Assembly: GCA_036488085.1 (NCBI GenBank)
Contig: DASXHZ010000004.1
Span: forward strand, 1 to 64,000
DNA: 64,000 nucleotides
Source: DASXHZ01 sp036488085
Lineage (GTDB): Bacteria; Acidobacteriota; Thermoanaerobaculia; Gp7-AA8
Direction: 5' to 3'
Of this stretch, positions 57,901-64,000 are shown piece after piece. Position 1 is the first letter of the stretch, and every line of letters begins with the position of its first letter. The notes under the pieces were generated by a model, which saw only the letters and a program-made list of their open reading frames with translations, was not told the DNA's origin and did not search any database. A program made the position numbers and the translations under genes.

Positions 57901-60174
57901 TATACATGGTCGATCATCTCCGGCTCGCTGCCGCCGGGCCTTTCGTTCGCACCCGACGGCACGATCAGCGGTAAACCGACCACCACCAACGGCTCCTTGT
58001 TCACCGTTCGAGTCACGGACGCCGTCAGTTCCGTCTCGCAGCAATTCTTCATTTCGGGCTCCTGCGGCACGCCTGACCTGGCGTCGCCCAAAGCGTCGGC
58101 CGTCCGCGAGGTGACGACCGATCAGCGCTACCAGATCCTCTGGCACGAGGTTGCGGGGGCGAGCGGATACGAGCTCCAGGAGTCGATGGTTCCCGACTTC
58201 GACGACAATCCGACGCCGGTCGACCTCGCCACGCCGGGGTACGAGACGCGGCACCACGCCGACAAAGCAACTGCCTACTACTACCGCGTCCGCGCGATTT
58301 CGAGTTGTGCCGGCGCGACCAGCGAGTGGTCGCACACCAACCGCGTCGTCATCGTGCCGCTCCCTTCGCCGACTGACCGTCCGCTGCACATCACACTCCC
58401 CTACGGCAACGCCGACCAAGTCATCCTCGGCATCTTCATCCCCGGCTCCGACAACTTCCCGGCGCCCCCGTCGAACGTCGTCAACACCTTCGCGGGCGTC
58501 CCGGTCGCTCCGTCGCCGAATGCGCCCTACACCGTGACCTCGACGAACCCCGGCGTCGTCAGCGTGACGCCTCAGACCGGCACCATTCCGCCCACCGGCG
58601 TCACCATCACCGCGGTCGTCGGCCCCGCGACGCTGCCGCCGGGAACGACCACGACCACTATCAACGTCGCGAACGCGAATACCGGCGCGCCGGTCGCTTC
58701 GGTCCCGGTGAGCGTCTCGCTCGTCACGCCGGTGCTCCCGGTCAGCAACGCATCGATCGCTTCCACGTCACTCGTCATCCCCGCCGTCGCGCACATCGAC
58801 GGCAGCGGAGCGACGTTCGAGTCCGACCTCCGGGTCGGCAACGTCAGCAAGCAGAGCACGACCTACGAGGTCACCTTCACGCCGTGGGGCAACGGCGATT
58901 CGGCGCATACGACGGAGTTCCCCGTCGCCGCCGGCACCACGGTCCTCCTCGACGACGTCGTGCGCCACATGTTCGGCTTCGGTTCGCTGCCGTCCGACGG
59001 ACAGGCGGGAACGCTCTCGATCCAACGCCTCGACACGAACACAGATCCGCACGCCACCGTCGCCTGGACGCACATGTTCAGCGGCGATCTCACCAGCCGG
59101 GTCGGACAGTTCATCCCATCGATCGGCCTCGACAAGTTTGCCGGCGTCGGTCAGACGCTCTCGCTCCAGCAGGTCGCGCAGTCGACGGCGACCCGCACGA
59201 ACCTCGGCATCATCGAGTCGACTGGCAATCCGGTGACGCTGCTCGCGACCGCGTTTGGCGCGAATGGCGCGCAGCTCGGCCAGTTCCCGATCAACGTCGC
59301 CGCCAGCGAGCACGCCCAGATCAACAGCATCCTCGCCGCAAACGGCATCACCGCGCCCGACGCCCGCCTGCAGCTTTCCGTCACCGGCGGCACCGGCAAG
59401 ATCTCCGCGTACGCCTCGGTCGTCGACAACGGATCGACCGACGCCTCGCTCGTTCCGGCCGTCGACCCGAACGCCGCCGCGTCCAATCACTACGTCATCC
59501 CCGGCGTCGCCCACACCGACTCCGTCGCCGCCAACTGGCGCAGCGACGTCCGCATCTTCAACCCGTCCACGGACGTCGTCCCATTGGGTCTCGGTTTCGT
59601 CCCGCAGAACAGCAGCGACGAGCAGCACAGCACCGTGACCGTCGGCCCGGGCGAGGTCGTATCGCTCGACGACGTCGTCGCGAAGACGTTCGGCCAGTCG
59701 ACCGTAGGGGCGCTACACGTCACGACCGCCACGGCTCTTCCGCTCGTCGTCACCGCGCGCACCTACCGCAACAACGGCGACGGCACCAACACCGGCGGCA
59801 CCCTCGGCCAGTTCATCACCGCCGTCACGCCGAACGACGTCGTCGGCACCGGCGGCCGCAGCCTCAACATGGTCGGCGTCGAGGAGTCGCAGTCGATGCA
59901 CACGAACCTCGGCATCTACGAGACCTCCGGCAACCCCGCGACCGCCGAGGTGACCATCTCGACGGCGGATGGCCGCGCGTCGGCCCGGTTCCAACTCGAC
60001 CTCCAGCCGAACGAGTTCCGCCAGCTCTCATCCGTCATGTCGCAGATCGGCATGTCCGACGAGTACAACGCCAGCATCGCCGTCCGCGTCACCAGCGGCA
60101 CCGGCCAAGTCGGCGCCTACAGCTCCGTCATCGAAAACGCCAGCGGCGACCCGCTCTTCGTCCCCGCCCAGTAA
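54949..60174 (+). CDS. Giant secreted multidomain protein, 1741 aa
   Basis: A signal peptide (residues 1-22) precedes the motif TVTTTAASGAGSLADAIAQAN, typical of proteins opening with a right-handed beta-helix, which spans about 25-450. Three PKD-like domains lie at about 540-780 (TYSWSVSNGSLTGGQGT repeated with variation). Three He_PIG/Ig-like domains follow at about 780-1037, each with the pattern PYTWSLKSGFLPGGLTL. A fibronectin-type-III-like module comes at about 1038-1139, then a linker. Two copies of a roughly 230-residue domain end the protein (1273-1510 and 1513-1741), both with VIPxVAHxD and TNLGI(I/Y)E(S/T)(S/T)GNP. No anchor or sorting signal is seen. It is likely a surface adhesin or carbohydrate-binding protein. 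Confidence 0.88.
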   Translation: MRHSSALALALFLTGSAAFGANTLTVTTTAASGAGSLADAIAQANSGSCGSGCTIKFNVAGTFATAGYTITADNLSIDGYSAPGATPNHGGFPQPNDATITVNIVPNGSVNTAFLIHADGVTLDGLGISGFSSDAVVIDGSIASSSQNSVSGCLITGNGGGVRIQGAQATNNLVGTGRPASNPVAGNGTGRPADRNVIGNNTSYDVVIADASNNAVAGCNLGVAANGTSVIPSPKGIWITGTSSTNAVGGSSPGNTNVIGGHAEGIRVDGVTGTLINGNWVGVDINGTGTVANTIGIHVVNGGNATSIGALRANVVSGNTTGIRIESATGTVSVQGNLIGTDVNGVGAIPNTGNGIETANSAGNVVIQTNTIAFNGGNGIAPGGTGVQIRANVIYGNTGRAINLTGGAAPVNDVGDADTGNDNIQNYPNASTVRIVSGVLMFDATVDSSFTANGSMALDVFKADPSGQARTYIGTTGCIAGNALTLYPVSIPTGLIVAGDAIVTTATTYGNSTCSSAGDGTSELSPPAFTCAAPPAVLSVPSFVCASSTGNVASVGATSGATYSWSVSNGSLTGGQGTPSITFTAGASGNTIVQVVAAFGSCVNPNSVSTPIRAIPDVTISAPADVCAGTTGVVASIPPATGVTFSWSVAGATLTGGQGTNSITFDVPSNSAGVSLIVSATANGCSAGNSATVIVDNLTTPAVTAPGSMTAGTSASASAPANAGATYLWSISNGTINSGQGTSSVNFTAGNGAQTILSVTETLNACTKSGNAHITVIPPVVITTPSLPIGAVDNFYSLQFTATGGSGPLTWSFANGTIPAQLQFTPGGLLVGLPKVTFDGFIDVTATDGVRSDTEHFHLVVVSGLVVSTTSLPNAGYGAPYHATVTAVGGTLPYTWSLKSGFLPGGLTLNPGGTITGNAMSEGVFTFDVSVVDQNNVEAHRPLSITVGNALKIATLFVPGATIDVDYAFAFQAAGGTPFTSGSPYTWSIISGSLPPGLSFAPDGTISGKPTTTNGSLFTVRVTDAVSSVSQQFFISGSCGTPDLASPKASAVREVTTDQRYQILWHEVAGASGYELQESMVPDFDDNPTPVDLATPGYETRHHADKATAYYYRVRAISSCAGATSEWSHTNRVVIVPLPSPTDRPLHITLPYGNADQVILGIFIPGSDNFPAPPSNVVNTFAGVPVAPSPNAPYTVTSTNPGVVSVTPQTGTIPPTGVTITAVVGPATLPPGTTTTTINVANANTGAPVASVPVSVSLVTPVLPVSNASIASTSLVIPAVAHIDGSGATFESDLRVGNVSKQSTTYEVTFTPWGNGDSAHTTEFPVAAGTTVLLDDVVRHMFGFGSLPSDGQAGTLSIQRLDTNTDPHATVAWTHMFSGDLTSRVGQFIPSIGLDKFAGVGQTLSLQQVAQSTATRTNLGIIESTGNPVTLLATAFGANGAQLGQFPINVAASEHAQINSILAANGITAPDARLQLSVTGGTGKISAYASVVDNGSTDASLVPAVDPNAAASNHYVIPGVAHTDSVAANWRSDVRIFNPSTDVVPLGLGFVPQNSSDEQHSTVTVGPGEVVSLDDVVAKTFGQSTVGALHVTTATALPLVVTARTYRNNGDGTNTGGTLGQFITAVTPNDVVGTGGRSLNMVGVEESQSMHTNLGIYETSGNPATAEVTISTADGRASARFQLDLQPNEFRQLSSVMSQIGMSDEYNASIAVRVTSGTGQVGAYSSVIENASGDPLFVPAQ

Positions 60175-60186
60175 CCGCCTCTGTGT

Positions 60187-60210
60187 GGCGCCGGCAATCC
60201 TGCCGGCGCC
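60187..60210. terminator. Palindrome after the giant protein gene (terminator or dispersed repeat)
   Basis: A perfect 10-bp stem (GGCGCCGGCA / TGCCGGCGCC) with an ATCC loop lies 13 bases after the stop codon. There is no T run, so termination would depend on the stem alone. The preceding TGTG and the core resemble the repeats inside ggt and nuoG. Confidence 0.55.
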
Positions 60211-60270
60211 CGTCGAGGCCCCATGTGACTGAACGCCCGCGCCATCCGCTGACGCCGCCCTCGTCTCTCA

Positions 60271-60381
60271 GTGGGGAGCCGGCGGCCTCGCCGGCGTGGC
60301 CGCGCGGCAGCGCGGCTGCTTCGTCGCGATAACAGCGCGGCTGACGCCGCGCGGCGAGGCCGCCGGCTCCCCCACCGAGGC
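60271..60381. repeat. Large imperfect palindrome, about 110 bp
   Basis: The left half begins GTGGGGAGCCGGCGGCC and the right half ends GGCCGCCGGCTCCCCCAC. Inner segments also pair (GCGCGGCAGCGCGGCTG against CAGCGCGGCTGACGCCGCG). The loop lies around 60322-60335. It encodes no convincing protein. It looks like a small non-autonomous repeat element or a very long hairpin. Confidence 0.75.
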
Positions 60382-60420
60382 CCCCACCCGCCACCGGCTC
60401 CGCGGCCACACTGTCCAGAC

Positions 60421-60740
60421 GTGGTGCCATGCATGTCCCGGCATGGCCCAAGGTCGTCCGACGTGGTGCCACGCATGGCCCCACGTGGCCGAGGGTCGTC
60501 CCGACGTGGTGCCACGCTGCGCCCACGTAGCCTCAGTTTGTCCCGACGGGGTGCCACGCATGTCCGCGCGTGGCCTCAGTTTGTCCCGACGTGGTGCCAC
60601 GCATGTCCCCGCGTGGCCGAGGGTCGTCCCGACTTGGTGCCACGCTCGCCCCGCGTCGCGCGCGCGTGTCACCACGCCGGGGCACGTGTGCCGCCACGTC
60701 GTCCGGCGTTGTCCGCACGTAGAGCCACGCCATCCCCGCG
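60421..60740. repeat. Minisatellite with 42/43-bp period
   Basis: The core GACGTGGTGCCACGC recurs with its GTGGTGCC-like part at 60421, 60463, 60506, 60548, 60591 and 60634. Decayed copies follow, with one recognisable near 60719. Spacing is 42 or 43 bases throughout. The second half of the unit alternates between GTGGCCGAGGGTCG and GTGGCCTCAGTTTG. All copies are directly joined with no unique spacers. Frames are open on both strands by chance of composition, but none has a start signal. Confidence 0.88.
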
Positions 60741-61420
60741 TTGCGTCATCGATGCAGCCAAGCCGCGCAAGGCCGTCGCCACGCCGTTCACCGAAGTCCG
60801 CATCGGAGTCGAGTGTGTCACCAAGTTGGGCGGACCTGTCTCCATGCCGTCGCACACTTTTCCCGCGTGGCGGCACTCCTTCCTCAGTGCGTGACGCCGC
60901 CGGACCAGCCCGTAACTAGGTGAACCGCAATACCGGGATGGCCGTCGGTGCCTCGAGACCAGAAGGCTCCGCCAGCGCAATTCAGCTTCGCGTGCCGACC
61001 GCGCGATGCCGATCAACGATCGCGCTGAGGCGAGGGCTTTCGATATTCGCGGTCCCTCTGCGGCGGGAATCGGGCGCTGCAGGTATCTCTCGCCTCGCCG
61101 CCATGATCCGAAGAGCGTTAGCACGCGATGTTCAGTCGAATTAACACCGTCTGCGGCATATGTTTCTGCGATCACAGTAGTTAGCCGAACCGCAGAGCGG
61201 CCGTTCTCCGTGCTGGAGATGAGGAAGTCCATGCCCGAGGACGTAGCCCTCTTGTTGGCGCAACCCGAGGAACGCAAAGAGGGGTAGGGAAACCTGACTT
61301 CCCGTCACTCCTTCAGGTAGACAAACACGTCCAACAGAAAAGAACTACCTGACAGCGAACGCGCTGCAAAACGTCGCGCGGCGAGAGGAATCCCGTCAGG
61401 ACGCTGCTGAAAGCAAAGCC
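60741..61420. other. Non-coding or decayed stretch, no gene supported
   Basis: About 680 bases without a convincing gene. A short frame ending near 61287 and a longer minus-strand frame have no ribosome-binding site, no family resemblance and irregular composition. Base use here is visibly less GC-rich than in the first 60 kb and continues so into the next three genes, which may mark the edge of an acquired segment. Confidence 0.6.
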
Positions 61421-62266
61421 ATGTCAAACCATCGATCGTTGTTCTTCGCGATGCCGGTTCTGGCGTTCGCACTTTTCATGGCCCCTGGTGCGGAGGCGGA
61501 TTGCCGGCTCCCTGACCCCGTGCGCCAACAGATGCGCCAGGTCTCGTCGCTGCCCGACGGCCTTGCGCACTACAACCGCGGCCTGGACTACTACGATTAC
61601 CACTGCTACTCAGAAGCCTCAGCGGAGCTACGGAGCGCGGTGACCGTCTTGTCGGCGTTGCCGCAGCCGAGTACGAAAGAGAAAGAGCTTCTGGGGCTCT
61701 CCCGGAGTGCGCGTGCACTCATGGAGGCGCACCTCCGTTTGAGTTCGGATCGTGTGACGGCGTTGGACGACATGCTTGCCGTAGCGCAGCACACGTTCCC
61801 TTCAGTAGTCAAGGTTGACGCGACGATGGACCTCACCCGCCTTTTGGCACCGGATGCGCCGCAGTGGGCGCAACTGGAGCGCGTCCTTCTAACGCTAGCC
61901 GATCAAGGCTACTGGCAAGCCACGAAGGTCGTAGCTCATCGAAAATTGGCTCGCGGCGAGGACGCAAGCGCGTACCTCCAACAGCAGCTCGCGAACGCTA
62001 GGCGCGTCGAGTTCGGACATGCCATCCGTATCATCTTGGCTGATGTCTGGCGCGCATCCGGACGTACGCTCGAAGCTTGGCTGCTCATCCGTTCGATCGA
62101 GCGTCCGGTAGGTGAACAAGTGCTCGACCCCGAGCTCCGCCTTGAGTTCTTGCGCGTCGCTGCTGCCGTCGCGGATGGGAGGGGACGCACCGGTGACACC
62201 GAAGCTGCAAGTGCCGCCGCGATTTACGAGATGGCGCGTCGAGACGTCGAAGCGGGTCGGCGATGA
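61421..62266 (+). CDS. Secreted TPR-like helical protein, 281 aa
   Basis: A signal peptide (residues 5-26, ending APGAEA) is followed by helical pairs resembling TPR units: LAHYNRGLDYYDYHCYSEASAEL, ARALMEAHLRLSSDRVTALDDML and AHRKLARGEDASAYLQQQL. No enzyme motif is visible. It begins a three-gene cassette in which each stop overlaps the next start by four bases (ATGA). The codon choice (more A/T-ending codons) differs from that of the complex I genes. The function is unknown; it is probably a periplasmic scaffold. Confidence 0.75.
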   Translation: MSNHRSLFFAMPVLAFALFMAPGAEADCRLPDPVRQQMRQVSSLPDGLAHYNRGLDYYDYHCYSEASAELRSAVTVLSALPQPSTKEKELLGLSRSARALMEAHLRLSSDRVTALDDMLAVAQHTFPSVVKVDATMDLTRLLAPDAPQWAQLERVLLTLADQGYWQATKVVAHRKLARGEDASAYLQQQLANARRVEFGHAIRIILADVWRASGRTLEAWLLIRSIERPVGEQVLDPELRLEFLRVAAAVADGRGRTGDTEAASAAAIYEMARRDVEAGRR

Positions 62267-63381
62267 AGCGGGTTCGCGTACCCGTTGCCGTCTCATTCAC
62301 CGCGGTGTTCGTTGTCGCGATGCTCCTCGCGACCATCCTGTTTCGCGCAGCGCAACAGCGCCTGATGAACATGACGGGCGCGGCACCCACGGTTACTGCC
62401 CTAAACGAAGCGCAGAAGCTATATCTCGAAACGCGCGTTGGCACATCGGAACTCCTGTTCAACATCTCATTCGCACTCATCGGTGGCTTACTCGCGTTGC
62501 ATTTCGGCGCGAAGCGCCGTTCGCCTCTCCACAGCCATGCGATCTTGAGTGCGTGCGCCCTGCTACTTGCCTCGATCTACAGTGCGTTCCTCTTCCACGT
62601 CGGTGTCAGCTATTGTCTTGAGGCATCGCCGAACGACCTGTACTCACCGATCACAAACTACCCGATCGTCGCGCAGTTCTGGTTCCTTTTCGGCTCCGTC
62701 ATTCTCCTCACCGTGTCTCTTCTCCGGCGGATGCCGCAGGCGGGCATCGGTCTCCTCGCTGCAGTCTGTTTGCTTGGGTCACGTCCCACATTCGCGGCAT
62801 CCGTCGAAGGCGACGGGTACGCGCAATGCGCCCGTAAGTGGTCTAGCGGGCGCAGCCTCGAGCTCTCCGCCCAGGCGATTCGGGACGCCGTCACGGTGAC
62901 GCAGTTTGTCGTACAGCGCGACGCGCTCGAACCAGCGAAGGAGGATCGGTGCACGGTGACAGCGACGCTTCTCGACCGTATCCGTTTCGAGGCGTTCGAA
63001 TCCGAATCGGTCGCGACCCAGCAGCAAGTCAGCGTGGCCGTCGCAAAGCAGCTACGCAGCGCAGCAGCAGCTACACGGACGACAAATGTCTCGCTCGGCG
63101 ATCTCCTCGACGATCTCGTCTCGATCGGCGAGATTTGGCGCGTGAAAGCAGGCATCGTCGAGTTCGTCGATGAGGTAGCCCAGCAGGCGCTCTTCATTAC
63201 AGTCGTGTCGGAAACGCATCCGCCGGTACAACGAAAAGGTCGCGCACGCTGGATCGTTCGCCTTCCTCCCGGGAAGTATGACGTCGCGGCGTCCAGCGGC
63301 GCGGAGGAAGTCTTCAGCGATACCATCGAAATACACGACGGTGACCGGGCGACGGTCGTCGTGCGAGGAAAGAAGCCATGA
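62263..63381 (+). CDS. Polytopic membrane protein with C-terminal soluble domain, 372 aa
   Basis: Four to five membrane helices lie at about residues 9-28, 61-80, 90-112, 134-157 and 162-178. A soluble C-terminal half of about 190 residues follows, beginning with EGDGYAQCARKWSSG and ending in a beta-rich PEGA-like segment (RARWIVRLPPGKYDVAASSG). No family is recognised. It is translationally coupled to both neighbours (ATGA on each side), so the three proteins probably form a complex across the envelope. Confidence 0.72.
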   Translation: MKRVRVPVAVSFTAVFVVAMLLATILFRAAQQRLMNMTGAAPTVTALNEAQKLYLETRVGTSELLFNISFALIGGLLALHFGAKRRSPLHSHAILSACALLLASIYSAFLFHVGVSYCLEASPNDLYSPITNYPIVAQFWFLFGSVILLTVSLLRRMPQAGIGLLAAVCLLGSRPTFAASVEGDGYAQCARKWSSGRSLELSAQAIRDAVTVTQFVVQRDALEPAKEDRCTVTATLLDRIRFEAFESESVATQQQVSVAVAKQLRSAAAATRTTNVSLGDLLDDLVSIGEIWRVKAGIVEFVDEVAQQALFITVVSETHPPVQRKGRARWIVRLPPGKYDVAASSGAEEVFSDTIEIHDGDRATVVVRGKKP

Positions 63382-64000
63382 GGGTGCAAATTCTCCGCAC
63401 CATTGCGGTCGCGCTCCTTCTAGTAGGTCCGATGAACGGTCAGCAGCTTTCCGAAGGGCTGCGCCGCGAGCTTGCTCAACTGAACGCAAAGCCACAGGAG
63501 CAGTGGTCCGCAACTGACCTCCGCGCGATGGAGCGCCTGACGTTCGCGATCAGCCGCGAAGTGATCTTGAGCGGCATGACGGAAGCTGAGCGAAACCGCG
63601 TCGCGTCATTGCGGATTGAGGCCGTTGACCAAGACGCCGGCCCTCCCGCATGGCTCGAACACGGCACGATCTTCGTGTCGCGGTCGGCACTCCTCGACTT
63701 CACGATGTTAGGGTTCGTCCTTGGTCACGATGTCTTCGTCGACAACGGAGATGAGTTCCCCGTGCCCACATCGCTTCTGACGCGGCCGTACGTCACGACC
63801 AATCTCATTCCGCTGCTAAGTCCGCTCGACGTCTCGGTATTTTATCGTGTGGCCCAGACGCTACTGAAGTGTCCTTCGTCATACGCGAAGTGCGCGGAGC
63901 CGCAAGGCGCGGCAACGATCGTCGGCGTGATCGGGTTTGTAATCGCGCACGAGATGTCACATGAGATTCTGGGGCACGGCGAGAGTGTTTCACGTTCGCA
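63378..64000 (+). CDS. Secreted HExxH metallopeptidase-like protein (3' end outside window)
   Basis: About 207 residues are visible. A signal peptide (MRVQILRTIAVALLLVGPMNG) is followed by a helical region and then IAHEMSHEILGHGES near residue 193. This is a classic HExxH zinc-binding motif preceded by a hydrophobic helix (ATIVGVIGFV), as in M48-like peptidases. A third metal ligand would lie beyond the window. Two cysteines (KCPSSYAKC) may form a disulfide. The gene overlaps the membrane protein gene by four bases. It may process a periplasmic substrate with its two partners. Confidence 0.75.
   Translation, partial: MRVQILRTIAVALLLVGPMNGQQLSEGLRRELAQLNAKPQEQWSATDLRAMERLTFAISREVILSGMTEAERNRVASLRIEAVDQDAGPPAWLEHGTIFVSRSALLDFTMLGFVLGHDVFVDNGDEFPVPTSLLTRPYVTTNLIPLLSPLDVSVFYRVAQTLLKCPSSYAKCAEPQGAATIVGVIGFVIAHEMSHEILGHGESVSRS

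Noticed and set aside
60421..60740. CRISPR array or coding repeat protein
   Set aside because: The 42/43-base units are contiguous and similar over their whole length, and the open frames have no start signal or recognisable product.
60669..61287. Possible genes in the gap after the minisatellite, on either strand
   Set aside because: Weak starts, no ribosome-binding site, no family resemblance, and overlap with repeats.
63378..64000. Named anti-phage defence protease
   Set aside because: An HExxH motif and a signal peptide are not enough; the gene is incomplete and no known defence partner is visible.
1..64000. tRNA, rRNA, riboswitch or insertion-sequence genes
   Set aside because: Reading both strands for tRNA arm patterns, conserved riboswitch cores and transposase motifs gave no supportable case; a covariance-model scan would be decisive.

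Overview
The window is GC-rich bacterial chromosome with tightly packed genes, many sharing 1-10 bases at their ends, and a Gram-negative-type protein set (lipoproteins, c-type cytochromes, large secreted proteins). I saw no rRNA, tRNA, CRISPR array or IS transposase. The reaction-centre-type cytochrome c, the ECF sigma/DUF4252 cassette, the two-component proteins and the repeat domain ending the large secreted protein fit a member of the Acidobacteriota. That is an inference from family content, not a marker-gene result.

Layout. 1-5.6 kb (mostly minus): a truncated ABC exporter, two small unknown proteins, a sigma-70 factor with two region-4-like modules, a diheme cytochrome c, and an ECF sigma / anti-sigma / DUF4252 / secreted-protein operon. 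5.6-9.6 kb: an orphan HicB, gamma-glutamyltransferase, a 14-copy 20/21-bp repeat array and an MHS-type transporter. 9.7-18 kb: fdhD, nuoF-nuoE-nuoA, an SRPBCC/DUF1761/TetR operon, a STAS protein, a small membrane protein, a saccharopine-dehydrogenase-like enzyme, a receiver protein and a parvulin. 18-27.6 kb: nuoG-H-J-K-(unknown)-L-M-N-rex behind a promoter with a near-perfect Rex operator. 27.6-33.7 kb: four signalling genes. 33.8-42.2 kb: a PilZ protein, a type II PKS-like ketosynthase/methyltransferase/FAD-oxidoreductase set, a LON-domain protein, a 2OG-Fe(II) oxygenase and a glycosyltransferase-methyltransferase-glycosyltransferase operon. 42.4-45.9 kb: nuoB-nuoCD-nuoI and a ferritin-like gene. 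46-54.8 kb: deformylase, MFS transporter, HAD phosphatase, several secreted or membrane proteins and a GAF/HD-GYP protein. 54.9-60.2 kb: one 1741-residue secreted multidomain protein. 60.2-61.4 kb: a gene-free, repeat-rich gap. 61.4-64 kb: a three-gene overlapping cassette of unknown function ending in a secreted HExxH protein cut by the window edge.

Working together. All 14 complex I subunits are encoded (C and D fused), split over three clusters: A/E/F, G/H/J/K/L/M/N and B/CD/I. The last gene of the middle cluster is rex, the NADH/NAD+-sensing repressor, and a Rex site lies at that cluster's promoter, so autoregulated redox control is predicted.

The most unusual feature is repeat architecture. 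At six gene boundaries there are tracts with a strict 7-base period, five of them folding back into hairpins, and the heptamer sequence differs at nearly every locus. There are also a helical-phase array of AAACGCGTTT palindromes, a 42/43-bp minisatellite, and palindromic repeats captured in frame inside protein genes.
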